Source: Aquanectria penicillioides (taxonomy: Eukaryota > Ascomycota > Sordariomycetes > Hypocreales > Nectriaceae). From it: a DNA stretch of 64,000 nucleotides. Below are positions 31,864-43,140 of this stretch, one piece after another. Location of the stretch: assembly GCA_003415625.1 (NCBI GenBank), contig PYIU01000003.1, positions 5,890,001 to 5,954,000 on the forward strand, written 5' to 3'. The stretch's first letter is position 1; every line of letters starts with the position of its first letter. A program made the position numbers and the translations under genes. A model generated the notes under the pieces. The model was not told where the DNA came from and ran no database searches. It saw only the letters and a list, made by a program, of their open reading frames with translations.

Positions 31864-32466
31864 GAGCAAATGTGCGTGCTTCAAGTGTTAGAATTCCAAT
31901 TGTTTATTTCAATTTCTCGTGTCCTTGGTGATTCTTTATTCTTTCATGACAATATACCATTCTATCGACTAAAGATCCCCGAGGCTTATGGCCATTTCTC
32001 TCACGAAGGAGGGCACTGATCTCACGGTTATGTGATCCTTGGCCGAGGTTGACGCCGCGTTGAGAGGGCACCACTCATAATTCGTGTGAATGAACTTAGC
32101 GTTTCACGACTGGGCTAACCACTGGGCTGTCTGCCTAATGGCTTGCAGTGGGCCAGGCAGCACAACGAATTAAATTTGGTTAAGAACTAGGCTTATTTTT
32201 AATCCAGGAAAAGAGCGGTCGACAGATGATCGACAATTCACTGTCAAGAAGCAATCTTGGTGTAACAGATGAAGTATAAAAGCTTCTCAACTCCGCTGCT
32301 AAGGCGTCAACCGGGCACTCAAGCAAGACGCTGAGATTTACATACTTCTTCAATCTCTAGAACTGCTCATAAATATTCGCCAGAGCTAGCTGCAACCTAT
32401 CCTGCATCTTTCCTATTCAGATCGCCGACCAAACCTAATCAAGTGTCTCTCGAAGAACAAATCACC
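31864..32466. other. Intergenic, no gene seen
   Basis: About 600 bp containing the permease 3' end and the promoter of the YCII gene. No ORF or repeat stands out. Confidence 0.5.
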
Positions 32467-32901
32467 ATGCCTCGCTATATGCTTCTCATCAAGGCATCTA
32501 CTGAATCTGAGTCCGATGGCTTTGCTCCTGAGATATTTGAAGACATGGCGACTTTCAATGAAGAATTGAACGCCGCTGGGATTATGATGGGCGGAGACGG
32601 CCTTCGTCCGTCCGCGGTCGACGGATACCGCGTCAAATATTTTGCTAAGTCCCCCGCTGAGGTGACCAAGGGTCCATTTGACGTCGAACGCGAGGGGCAT
32701 GTGTGTGGATGGTGGATCCTCAAGACAAAGGATGTAGAAGAAGCACTGAGCTGGGCGAAGAAAATTCCATTTAAGACCGGGGAAGTTGTGGTGAGGAGAA
32801 TCGCAGAGATGGAGGACTTCGGGGCAAATATGACTGAGGAGCTGAAGGAAAGGGAAAGGAAATTGATAATTGAAGTGGAAAAGAGGGCCAAGGGAGATTA
32901 A
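32467..32901 (+). CDS. YCII-related (DGPF-like) domain protein
   Basis: 144 residues, single exon. It starts MPRYMLLIKAS, the characteristic beta-1 of the YCII/DGPF ferredoxin-like fold. MMGGDGLRPSA, GPFDVEREGHVCGWWILKTKDVEEALSWAKKIP (continuous in the protein) and a C-terminal VVVRRIAEMEDFG strand match the family core. A Lys/Glu-rich helix ends the protein. Family members are small dimeric proteins, some decarboxylases or dehalogenase-like, most of unknown function. The ATG at 32467 was chosen because the family begins exactly there. Confidence 0.88.
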   Translation: MPRYMLLIKASTESESDGFAPEIFEDMATFNEELNAAGIMMGGDGLRPSAVDGYRVKYFAKSPAEVTKGPFDVEREGHVCGWWILKTKDVEEALSWAKKIPFKTGEVVVRRIAEMEDFGANMTEELKERERKLIIEVEKRAKGD

Positions 32902-34126
32902 GGGCAGATCCTTCTTGCGGATTTCCATCGAGCAATAGTTTGTTTTGTTATGTTCTCAACAAGGTATTGAGGTTGAACAATTCGAAGCTCAAGCTACTGT
33001 TTGCATTGATCAGAGTCATCCTTTGAGCAAACTTCTTTCCTATATGCCTTTGGTTAAGAATTTTTTTAATATGGATCAATAAAATGACATTCTTTGACGT
33101 ATTGTATCTTGCGCATTAGTAAACGGCAATCCCCATTTCTTCTACTAGGGGGGATCTCTAAACCGACCCTTCCCCCATGACAGATTCTCAGTCACGGGGG
33201 GGTCATTAAGTTGGAAAAGCGACAGCAATTTGGAAAAACACAGTGACCTCAAGCCTCGCCTAATTTCTATGGTAGTTTATGTACTATTCTGACTAAATTT
33301 GATGGACAAAAATATAAAAAAAGAGTGGGGCTCGAAGGTGCAGAGTGACCTGAAATACTTAGTAAGTTATATAGTGACAGAGGTACTGGACTTTTTCCAA
33401 ATTGCTGTTACTTTTCCAACTTAATGACCCCCCCGTGACTGAGAATCTGTCACGGGGGAAGGGTCGGTTTAGAGATCCCCCCTAGTAGTGATATGAGATA
33501 CAATTGTTTTGCTTGGTGGACTAACATTCTCGGCTATTCCCCGAGAGAAACAGTGTAAGATACAATACCACTAAGCTTCTTATCCTGTTGCAAATAAAAA
33601 CTTATATAGTCTACATTAGTCAGTCAAAGACCTACGCTACCGACTGGTAAAGAATGCCTCGGGATTGGTCGTGGGTCTTTGCACTGAGCCAGCAATCATG
33701 ACTGGCATAGCTAATGTTGAGTATCCAGCAAAGATCGATGATGCAATCTACGAAAACTGTTTTTTTCAAAAAAAAAAAAATTTTTTCAAAGAATATCAGC
33801 TTGATATTCCATTTCCAAAGACTTAGTCATTTAGTGCAGAGCCCAGAGGGCTATTCATCTATGCTGTAGCCCAGCCCCGGATGCCTAGTTGTCATTTTCA
33901 GGTCAATGTGTGTCCCCCGTAACGCAAAGCAGGAGAACATTTATTGCCCTTTCACACTTCACACTCACCCTGTTTTTGCTTTCAATTTTTTAACCCCCCA
34001 ATCAACGCAGAATGAAGAAACTTGACTCTCTGCCAGATATCTACTCGCAAACACACCGATCAAGTTGTAGCACCTGGTCATTCAATTACTAGTTCGTTAG
34101 ACTACGAATATGCGCTCTTTCTAGCA
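32902..34126. other. Intergenic containing a fold-back element and A/T runs
   Basis: No gene seen. It holds the 347-bp inverted-repeat element at 33142-33488 and a T7-C-A14-T6 stretch near 33760-33786. The open frame of the next gene continues upstream from 34127 to about 34022 without an ATG. Confidence 0.6.
33142..33488. mobile_element. MITE-like fold-back element with 97-bp terminal inverted repeats
   Basis: The left arm, 33142-33238, and the right arm, 33392-33488, are inverted copies matching at 94 of 97 positions, separated by a 153-bp AT-rich spacer. All three differences are C/T or G/A transitions at CpG positions. The ends read ctactagggggg and ccccctagtag, so TA dinucleotides flank both ends, fitting a Tc1/mariner-type TA target; the palindrome makes the exact border ambiguous. 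There is no coding capacity, so movement would need a transposase elsewhere. Confidence 0.85.
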
Positions 34127-34886
34127 ATGCGAAATGAGATCTTGGCTTTTACGCGAACACATATTCATAGAATACTTATCATACTTACCATTGCCTCATT
34201 CGTGCCTCAGTATGGCCGCATCTGGTCACGCAATGATTGTGTTGGCATTTCCGGGGTCTCCATTCTCTTCAACTTGATTGTAGCCACAGAGCAATTCGCA
34301 CAGATGTTACATTTTGTCATCGGAATGAAACTCTTCACGGAAGTGCCTTCCCAAGTTCATGACTGGTTCAAATTAATTCGCTCCACTGTAGTATGGCTTT
34401 ATCACTTGTTCCTGTACGTAGCTCCTGCGACCATTGCCAATTCCAGCTCTTCTCGGCCAAGCATCCTCCTAACTTCTCACACCCAATTCAAGTTTCGGAA
34501 TGTTTCTCCTCCACCCGTCTCTCTGGCCTATCGCAAAAATTGCCCTAGTTTTTGGATATGGGGCATTCGCCTCAAACTCCATAGCGCCAGTCCTAATTAT
34601 CATCTTACTCCCACGAAACCAGCCCAAAGTCCCATTTTTACCAAGCGCAGTCTTCTCCCACATTCACGGTATCTTCGTTAATCCCGTTGTCACCATTCTT
34701 GGAGCCCTTGCATTGCTTTCGCAGGTGCAAGAGACCCGACTACGTCTCACCCCGGAAGCTCTGAGCCTTATGAGACAGCATCGCGGCTCAAGCTGTCGTG
34801 TTTTTCATACTTTCCATTTTGTGGATACGCTGGTTTTATATTTCTACAGATTTGATCCCGACTCGGTGAAATTTACGGTGCATTAG
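34127..34886 (+). CDS. PQ-loop repeat membrane protein
   Basis: Exons 34127-34413 and 34493-34886 (79-bp intron) give 226 residues. FVPQYGRIWSRNDCVGIS near residue 25 is a PQ-loop motif, as in cystinosin, Ypq and KDEL-receptor-like proteins. A second helical half follows the junction (FGYGAFASNSIAPVLIIILLP). The second PQ dipeptide is not obvious, and the protein is shorter than typical seven-helix members, so it may be divergent or decaying. An upstream ATG at 34012 is in another frame and reaches a stop after 26 codons. Confidence 0.65.
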
Positions 34887-36378
34887 GCAAAACTTTATTA
34901 GTGGTATCAAATTGTTGGCTGGGTCCCATTGAACACCATTGTATTTGCCTCCTCGCAAGGGATTTTACGGCTGATTATCAAGGATCTCGTTTGAAAGATG
35001 CGCTATAGGTGGCGGAAAGGCGGACGCGTCACTACAATTGACTACGAGTCATGGAAGTTGTGACGGATCATCAATCTCGTCTTGAAGCTATGATCCAACA
35101 ACACTTGGGAGTGGCAGCCAACTTCCCGTGGGCATGTGGGTATGTGTGGTTTTTGGAGAAAGAATTATGATCTGAAACGACGAGACCATCCGCATGCAGC
35201 CAAAATCCCGAATGCATATCGGCAGGTGCATTCATTTTCCCATGGTCAGCGTGTGATTTGATTTAGTGACTTACAGTCATCCCGGTGGTCTGGGTCATGC
35301 TGGTGACAGGTCACTTCAGTGGGAGTTGGTAGTCGTTTGGCCCAAGGCTGCGGCTCGGTCCAGCGAGCTGAGCCAATTATGCATCAGCATTGACCCATCC
35401 TTTTCCGAGACCCTTGTCCCCTCCATTGATGGGATGAATTCAGTTCATCCATTTGGACTCAAGATGAGAAGCCTCGACTCATGAATGACGAATCGATTGA
35501 CTGCTACGGACTACGTGCCAGGATGATGTCGTTCCTTTACCGATGTTCGGCCGGGCTGGAACCCGTTGAACCAGCAGCAGGCCGAGGGGACGCTAAACTC
35601 ATTTTCAAGGACCCGCCAGTTCGAGCAGCGAGCAATGGCATTTGCTGGCACGCAACAATTACCGGAAAGGGAAACCAGCGGGCGACGCATGTGATGGGAC
35701 GATGCCTTGGATGTAGGAGCCGGGAACGTGATTGTTTCCCCGCCTTAGCAAGGATGAGCAGCAGAACCGGCCGGGGTGGGTAGACGACTGCACTGCGCTG
35801 GTGGAGATTTATCAGTGAGTCGGCGGTTTTTTTTTTTTTTGACGCAGCCGAAGCAGAGGGGGATGGGATGAAAAAAAAACCCGCTATTCTAGACTTGGCC
35901 TTTGATGCGATTCACGAATCATCGAGTCTGGCCCTGCCCCCCTTCAAACCCCATCTAACCTTGCTTGCTTGATCCTTCTAGTAAAGATGTTGCCAATCAT
36001 TAGCATGTCCGGACTTCATACTCTTGCGGTTAGGGAATGTGATGATTCAGAGTTGCTCTGAGCACCCACTTCCCAGTCAATGACACTTTGATTTGTCCTT
36101 CTTTTCGCCCGTCCCTTAACCTAGCCATAATTCCCTCGAGACTTTAATACCCTTCTACGACCCGATTCAGTCTCCCCGGCTTTTCTTTCTTTCTTTCGGC
36201 GGGGTAAGCTCGTCCACAGGCTGGCCTTGGCGAACGATATTTGGCCTAATCGATCAACACGGTTGTATGTGATCACGTACTCGCCCACTCGCTGCATGCC
36301 GCTTTACCCGCCCTGACTATCATTGTCGTCCATACCTACCACATTCCAGTTTATTCACGCTCCGTGACTCCTTTCAAC
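34887..36378. other. Intergenic, no gene seen
   Basis: 1.5 kb with a T14 run near 35827 and an A9 run near 35871. Frames at 35266-35783 have no recognisable domain. The promoter of the hydrolase gene includes a pyrimidine-rich tract near 36180-36200. Confidence 0.5.
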
Positions 36379-37892
36379 ATGAAGGTTACCAAAGAAACCC
36401 TCAAAGTTGCGTTGGCTTCTTTGCCGCTCATCCCGCTCATCATCCGAGTTTCCCTCTTACACATCCTCCAGCTTTCCGACTCAGCAGAGTATCTTGACCT
36501 GCGCAGCTCTCTCTTCGTCGCTGTCCTGCGGGCCATTCTTACCCCCTCAAAGCCCCACAGCATATCCCAGATACAAAAGATTTCGACACGCGATAGTGGC
36601 CCAAAGGGAACGATTTGGGTCAGCAGATATGCCTCCTCTCAGCCGCCAGAGACTGGCATTTGCGATGCCCTCATCGAGACGTTGGAGCGTCTAGGTAGCC
36701 AAGCGGACCCCAAACCTAAGCTCCGAGTCCCTGTGCCAGACATTGTTGACGTCGAGGCCGAGTGGACTGGGTACCGCGCGGGAGCAGCGCACAACGAACC
36801 GCTGCCCAACATGTCGGAGCGCGAGCGGTATCACGGCATGATGCGTGAGTGTACCACGCCAACAACCGTTCTATACTTGCACGGCGGTGCCTACTACCTA
36901 TGCGATCCCTCCACGCACCGCCCAACTACTCAGAAGTTGGCAAAGCTGACGGGTGGCCGTTGCTACTCGGTCCGTTACCGCCTGGCTCCTCAGCATCCGT
37001 TCCCGGCTGCCTTGCTCGATGCCCTCGTCTCTTACTTTACGTTGTTGTACCCACCCCCAGATGCTTACCACGATGCTGTGAGACCGGAGCACATTGTCAT
37101 TGCCGGTGACAGGTACGTCTTCTCGAATCTCAAACGGTGTTTCTCACTGCTGCATGACGCTAAAACAAGAACCTTTCCAGTGCCGGCGGTAACCTTGCGC
37201 TTGCATTGCTTCAGCTCCTGATGGAACTCCGGAGACAAGACGCTCCGATTCTGTGGCACGGAGAGCTGCGCGAGGTCCCGCTGCCCGCCGGAGTCGCTGT
37301 CAACTCGCCGTGGTTGGACATTACACAAAGCGCGCCAACGTGGGAGATGGACACGCCAACACCGTACGACTATCTGCCCAAGCCCGAGTCCTTGGAGAAG
37401 CTCGACTTCCCGCCGTGCGAAATCTGGCCCGCCAACCCTCCCCGCAAGTGGATCTACGTCGACGATGACCTGGCTCCCCATCCGCTGGCCTCGCTCGTCA
37501 TGGCCCAAAGCTGGAAAGGCGCGCCGCCCATCTACGTCTGCACTGGGTGGGAGATCCTCGCGTATGAGGCCAAGTTTCTGGCGAGGAAGCTCGAGGCCGA
37601 CAACGTACGTGTCGTGTTTGAGGAGTACGAGGCCATGCCGCACTGCTTCGCGCTGCTGCTGCGAAACGCCCCGTCCACGCACCGGTGCTACGACGCGTGG
37701 GCGGGCTTCATCCGGGCCGCCGTCGAGGACCCAGAGGGCATTGTGACGAGCGCCATCAGTGTCAAAGCAAGGACACTGGAGGAGGAGCCACTCGAATTCG
37801 AGCATCTGAGCGATGTTACGGAGGACGAGATGCGACAGCGGGTCTTGCAGAAGACGGAAGAGGCGCTGACGTTTGCTGCGGCGAAGCTGTGA
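36379..37892 (+). CDS. Alpha/beta hydrolase, hormone-sensitive-lipase (HSL/GDSAG) family
   Basis: Exons 36379-37112 and 37181-37892 (68-bp intron) give 481 residues. The first ~55 residues contain a hydrophobic segment that could anchor the protein in a membrane. The oxyanion motif is LYLHGGAYYL near residue 170. The nucleophile motif GDSAGGN spans the splice junction. Distal motifs GWEILAYEA and MPHCFAL carry the expected acid and His positions. The family hydrolyses short acyl esters, including sterol acetates; substrate unknown. A DHCR24-like gene is next downstream on the same strand and HMG-CoA synthase follows, so a sterol or steroid ester is plausible but unproven. Confidence 0.88.
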
Positions 37893-38539
37893 CGGCTTTC
37901 GTTTTGGGTTGACCATTGCCGGCTGCCAGCACGTTGCTTTAATGTATGCGCAACAGCATGTTTCAGAAGTTGGGCGTTGCTGGCAAGGATCGATAAGCGT
38001 TGTATCTAGTTTGTTCCGGGTAGGAGCCAGAGAGCAAGATATACCAATTACTTTTAATGAATTGAATTGTTATGCCGGCCTTGAATGTCCCGTGATTGTC
38101 GCCACAGCTAGCTTTGATAGCATTGTCTCATCGGTGACGATGTGTGCGCATCGGAGAGTAACGTCTCAGTGCCACGACGCGGAGATAGGCCTACCGGTTC
38201 TAGGCAATTGACAAATTACGCACAAGAAATCATTTCATAAAATTGCAAAAATACAAGAGTTAACTTATTCATCTTCTGCACTAATAACCGCTTGAGGACA
38301 TCGCTGACAGCTCAGAAATGCATGCCGGCTCCACCACCCACGACCACCCCACGAACCGGAGCCGGAGCCACTCCCTGCCCCCACCAAACCCAGTCCAAGC
38401 CCAGTCTAATCCTTAGCTCCAGCTTCGCCAACTTCACTCCGACTTTCTTCTCACCCATCACCGCCCGCAATCCCCAATTGCTTCAACCCCTCCCCCCCTC
38501 CCCCCCCCCTTGCGGCCGCCGACGCTTTCCGCCGACGTC
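37893..38539. promoter_or_regulatory. Intergenic, 5' region of the DHCR24-like gene
   Basis: No gene. An ATG at 38318 opens a 32-codon upstream frame ending before 38420, a possible uORF. A C-rich stretch at 38490-38512 directly precedes the coding region. Confidence 0.4.
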
Positions 38540-40087
38540 ATGGAGCGCCACAAGAAAACGGTCGAGTCAATCGCCTCCGCGGTCCGCGGCTTCTTCGAGC
38601 GCCGCGAGCCCTACCGCATCTTCCACGGCTCGACCAACAGCACCCGACCGCAGCAGCACGCCCGCGCCGTTGACATCTCGTCCCTCCGGAACGTCCTGAG
38701 CGTCGACCGCGCCGCTCGCACCGCCCTCGTCGAGCCCAATGTCCCCATGGACCGCCTTGTCGAGTCCACGCTGCGCCATGGGCTGGTCCCTCCGGTCGTC
38801 ATGGAGTTCCCCGGCATCACCGCCGGTGGTGGCTTTGCGGGCACCGCGGGTGAGAGCTCCTCGTTCAAGCACGGCTTTTTCAACGACACCATCAATTCCG
38901 TGGAAATGGTGCTGGGAAATGGCGATGTCGTCACTGCCTCGCGCGAGGAGCGTGCTGATCTATTCCGCGGCGCTGCCGGTGCTGTCGGCTCGCTCGGCGT
39001 CACCACCCTGATCGAGCTCCAGCTCATGGAAGCCAAGAAGTTTGTCAAGACGACGTACCACCGCACCAACAGCGTCGCTGAGGCCGTTGCCCGCGTCCGT
39101 TCCGAAGCCGAGAACCCCGCCAACGACTACGTCGACGGAATCCTCTTCTCCAAGGACCATGGCGTCATTGTCACTGGTCAGCTTACTGATGAGAAGCCCG
39201 CCGACACTCCCATTCAGACCTTCAGTGGCGCTTGGGACCCATGGTACTACCTCCACGTCAAAGACCGCACCCTGAAATCTCCCTCTGCCGGTCCCTCCGC
39301 TTCGCCCTCGTCTTCGTCCCCCGTCGACTACATCCCGCTCGCTGAATACTTCTTCCGATACGATCGTGGCGGCTTCTGGGTCGGCGCCGCTGCTTTCACC
39401 TACTTCAAGGGAGTTCCCTTTAACCGTTTCTTCCGCTGGTTCCTCGACGACTTCCTCCACACCCGAATGCTGTACCGCGCTCTTCACGGGTCTGGCGAAT
39501 CCGCCCACTTCATCGTCCAGGATCTCGGTCTGCCCTATCCTACCGCCGAAGCTTTCGTCAACTACACCGCCGAGAACTTGGATATCTGGCCACTGTGGCT
39601 CTGCCCCCTCAAGCAGACTGCTCCCCCGACTTTCCACCCGCACACTGGCGAGACCGAGACTGCTCCCGACGGCACCGTCTCGGTCCCTCCCTCGCTGAAC
39701 ATTGGTCTGTGGGGATGGGGACCCTCTGACCCAGATGAGTTCGTCGAGAAGAACCGCGCCGTCGAGGCCAAGCTCGCCGAGCTTGGTGGTATGAAGTGGC
39801 TGTACGCACACACCTACTACGATCAGGACAACTTCTGGAAGATGTACGGCGGACGGGAGTGGTACGACGCACTCCGCGAGAAGTATCACGCCTCTACGCT
39901 TCCCACCGTTTATGACAAGGTCAAGGTCGACGTTGAAGGACGTCGCGAGGAGCGTCGCCGCTGGAAGCAGTCCTTCAAGAGCCGCCCTCCATTCGGTGGC
40001 CTTTACGGCATCTGGAAGGGCATCAAGAGCAAGGACTACATGCTGCACCGTCATGCAGAGTGGAAGTACAAGGACGGCAAGAATTAG
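38540..40087 (+). CDS. FAD-binding oxidoreductase, delta(24)-sterol reductase (DHCR24/DWF1)-like
   Basis: Single-exon, 515 residues, no introns, strongly GC-ending codons. The PCMH-type FAD domain covers about residues 1-190, with FHGSTNSTRP, VEPNVPMDRLV, and MEFPGITAGGGFAGTAGESSSFKHG in the flavin-binding position (described in parts). A DHCR24-type cap follows, with DYVDGILFSKDHGVIVTG, YFFRYDRGGFWVGA, RALHGSGESAHFIVQDLGLP and a C-terminal WYDALREKYHA. Animal and plant relatives reduce the C24 double bond of sterols. Fungal copies are common, but their substrate is generally not established, since ergosterol synthesis uses ERG4/ERG5. The ATG at 38540 gives the usual start; the frame upstream has no ATG. 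Confidence 0.9.
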   Translation: MERHKKTVESIASAVRGFFERREPYRIFHGSTNSTRPQQHARAVDISSLRNVLSVDRAARTALVEPNVPMDRLVESTLRHGLVPPVVMEFPGITAGGGFAGTAGESSSFKHGFFNDTINSVEMVLGNGDVVTASREERADLFRGAAGAVGSLGVTTLIELQLMEAKKFVKTTYHRTNSVAEAVARVRSEAENPANDYVDGILFSKDHGVIVTGQLTDEKPADTPIQTFSGAWDPWYYLHVKDRTLKSPSAGPSASPSSSSPVDYIPLAEYFFRYDRGGFWVGAAAFTYFKGVPFNRFFRWFLDDFLHTRMLYRALHGSGESAHFIVQDLGLPYPTAEAFVNYTAENLDIWPLWLCPLKQTAPPTFHPHTGETETAPDGTVSVPPSLNIGLWGWGPSDPDEFVEKNRAVEAKLAELGGMKWLYAHTYYDQDNFWKMYGGREWYDALREKYHASTLPTVYDKVKVDVEGRREERRRWKQSFKSRPPFGGLYGIWKGIKSKDYMLHRHAEWKYKDGKN

Positions 40088-40775
40088 TAGACGAAAAAAA
40101 GTTGAGAGAATCGCGATACCCTGTATTGGAAAAAGCCATTTAGAAAAGATCGCCAATGAGGGCGCTCCGATCTAGTTGTACAGCATGGGACACTAATCCC
40201 CATTTATTGGGTTTGTAGATAATAGAAGAGTGTGACGATACATAGACACCCACCACCACCACCACCACCACCACCCACGAATGAGGGCAAGCATGAGAAA
40301 AGACCCTGTGTACGATTTAGAGATGAGCGGGGACAGAGAGAAAATTATCAGTTATAGAAGTCTTGTATTCTTAGATATCGATATCTTTCGCAGCGCCAAG
40401 TGATCATCTATATCGGGCCACGACAAGCTTCCAACACATGAACTAGCAGGGGAGGGCGCGACCCCGATCTCTACACAAGCCAGCGGCCTCGGTAGTACCA
40501 CAGGGCTCAATTAAGGGGTCAGCAGCATGATCCCAATCTGCGTGCGTGCAGGTCTATCATCATCATCAATGGCTGTTGGTTCGCCTCCCAAATGCATCTA
40601 TATCCTCCATGAAGTCGTCAAGGTTGCAAGATGTTCCCCTTGGTGGCCTGACTCACACGTTGGTACAGGGCCAGGCCAACTAAGCAAAAAAAAAAAAAAA
40701 ATTTTACCCCTAGGGGAGAAAGAGTGATGGACGAGAAGCGGAAGGGTCAATCAGGCGATATTGGAGTATGTGCAT
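40088..40775. terminator. Convergent 3' region with (CAC)8 microsatellite
   Basis: This stretch lies between the converging stop codons of the DHCR24-like gene and ERG13, so it carries both 3' ends. It contains (CAC)8 at 40251-40274 and an A15 run near 40686. No gene was seen. Confidence 0.6.
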
Positions 40776-42718
40776 TTATGCCTGGACGGAATACTCGCGC
40801 TTGAACATGTCGTCGACCTTGGTCAGGTAGTAAGTACCAGGGATGATGGTGGAGACCTCGCCCTTGGGGGTGTAGTCCTTCTGGAGGTGAGCCTGCTTGC
40901 GGAGGTCGCACATCTACGCGTCATGGGTTAGTCTAGGTGGCCAGGTGATTTTTTTGGCCGAGGAAAATTTGTCTTCTTACCTGGTCGTAGGTGGCAGGGG
41001 GCACGGCGCGGCGGGCCTCAAGACGGGCAGGGATGTCGAGAACTTTGGAGATGTTCTCGACGCTTCCGTTGATACGGAAGGACATGAAGCTGGCGGCCAG
41101 ACCGGAACCGTAGCTGAAGAGGCCAATTCGCTTACCCTCGAGGGCCTTGTTGTCGACAATGCTGATCAAGCTGGCGAGGCCGCCCCAGACGCTGCCGCAG
41201 TACATGTTACCGCACATGGTGGCCACCTGGATGGCGGGGTTAACGCGCTCCTGGAAGCGCTTCTTGGTGAGACCCATGAAGGTCTTCTCGAGGGCCTTGT
41301 CGGTCAGGGACTTCTCGTAGTCCATGTCACGGAGCTCAGGGGCGACCTCGGCAAATGCAGCGGAGTCGGGGTTGGCAAGGTAGTCGTGGTACAGGAGACG
41401 GGCGTACGACTTCTGGACGAGCTTGCAGGTAGGGGCGTGGAAGGCCATGTAGTCGAAGCGGTCGAGCGAGGGCTTGGCCGAGTCGCCGTTGGTGGCACCG
41501 TTGGTGGACTGCTTGGCCTCGCGCTTGCAGTAGTCGCGGTAGGCGGCATCGAGAGCCTTGGTGTAGCAGTTGATGGAGTAGTGACCGTCGACGTAGGGAT
41601 ACTCGCTGGTCAGGTCGGGCTTGTAGAAGTCGTAGGCGTGCTGCATGTAGGTGCCTCGCAGACCGGGCTCCATGACGATGGGAGCGTTGGGGCCGATGAG
41701 GAAGGCAACGGCGCCAGCACCGCCGGTGGGGCGGGCATTGCCCTTGGCGTAGAGGGCAATGTCACCAGCGATGACGATGGCGTCACGGCCGTCCCAGGCC
41801 GAGCTCTCAATCCAGTTGACGGTGTTGAAGATGGCATTGGTGCCACCGTAGCAGGCGTTGATGGTATCGACACCCTCGATGCTGGTGTTGTCGCCGAAGA
41901 GCTGCATGAGGACAGTCTTGACCGACTTGGACTTGTCGAGAATGGTCTCAGTGCCGACCTCGAGGCGGCCAATGGAGTTGGGGTCGATGTTGTACTTCTT
42001 GAGGAGGTTGGAGGTGGCGGTGAGAGCGAAAGAGTAGATGTCTTAACACGAGCAACGCAGACCAGGTCAGCAATCGTCCTTTAGTTCTTTTTCTTGTGCG
42101 CTCTCTCCAGCCCACGGGAAGGGGGCATTGAGAAGCTTAGAGATCCTCGTCTCCGGCAGAGAGGGACTCTGGGAGGAGACGGGCTCGGGGGAGGAGGGAT
42201 GAGGGGCAAAAAAAAAAAAAAAACATACCTTCACGATCATCGCAGAAGCTCATCTTGGTCTGGCCGAGGCCAATGGTGTACTTTCCGGTGCTGACGCCAT
42301 CGAACTTCTCGAGCTCAGTCTGCTCAACATACTAGACGCGGTGGAAAAGGCCATGGTTAGCGAGAATTGGCATCGTCCGTCGCGTTAAGCAGTGGCATGT
42401 TGCGGGGATCAGGAGAATGAGGGGCAGGGGAAAAAAGTGCACTGTCGCAGTGAATTGCAATGAGGGGCAGAGAAAGCACAGCACACGACCACCAGGAGCC
42501 GCAGCCGCCCACCAAAGCAAGGCTACACAACGGCCCTAGGCTGCGTCGGGTTGCGTCCAAGGGCGGCGCGGTGCATGGGAGAGATTGAAGTTGAGATTGA
42601 GATTTGAGATTTGGGGGGAACGAAGCATGGGCCAGGCCTGGGGCGGCAACACACATACCTGGCTGGGGAAGTAGATCTCAATGGCCTTGATGCCAATGTT
42701 CTGAGGTCGGGTGGCCAT
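40776..42718 (-). CDS. ERG13: Hydroxymethylglutaryl-CoA synthase
   Basis: Exons 42718-42659, 42331-42229, 42041-40981 and 40913-40776 give 453 residues, the usual size. The enzyme condenses acetyl-CoA with acetoacetyl-CoA to HMG-CoA in the cytosolic mevalonate pathway. Visible marks are EVGTET with the catalytic Glu near 86, [11 protein letters not shown] with the catalytic Cys near 118, [20 protein letters not shown], and [12 protein letters not shown] with the active-site His. [12 protein letters not shown] lies near the C-terminus. Introns 1 and 2 are 327 and 187 bp, long against about 60 bp elsewhere in the window; intron 2 has a T16 run just after its donor. It is convergent with the DHCR24-like gene. 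Confidence 0.97.
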
Positions 42719-43140
42719 CTTGGAGGAGGTGATTTCTGGAGGAGTATGAGAAACTTGGAATGCGAAGTGAAGAGGAAGGAAAGTTGGCGGGGGACGGCTT
42801 GGTGAAGAAGTAGTAGAAGAAAGTCGAGTCGAGAGGGTGTGGAGAGGGGCGTGCGATATTGGGGGAGAGGTGTGAGGAGTGAGGACGAGGGAAAAGACGA
42901 AGGATGGGAGGAATCGGAGGACAACGCGAGATTAGGATTGGATCGATGGGGGGCGACCTGCGTTTGGTTTGGTTTGGCTTGGACCGTTGGTTTGATTTGA
43001 TATTGTCCCGGTTGGTACACGGCAATATGGCAGAGTCGTCACTTTACGGGCGGGAAAGCGACGGACCAGGGGCAGGGGGGGGCTAAAAAAGGGTCTTATC
43101 CGTAACTTGTTGAGTTAGCTAGTGCCCATTTTTTTCTCTC
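42719..43140 (-). promoter_or_regulatory. ERG13 upstream region, pyrimidine-rich leader
   Basis: On the ERG13 strand the ~350 bp before the ATG are rich in C and T with few purines. Such tracts are common at core promoters of highly expressed fungal housekeeping genes. No SRE-like element was recognised. Confidence 0.45.

Noticed and set aside
38960..40156. 398-residue minus-strand ORF opposite the DHCR24-like gene
   Set aside because: Shadow frame caused by strongly GC-ending codons in the sense gene. It has no domain, and the sense protein is clearly conserved.
40897..42084. 395-residue plus-strand ORF opposite ERG13
   Set aside because: Gly/Val-rich antisense shadow of the HMG-CoA synthase coding exon.
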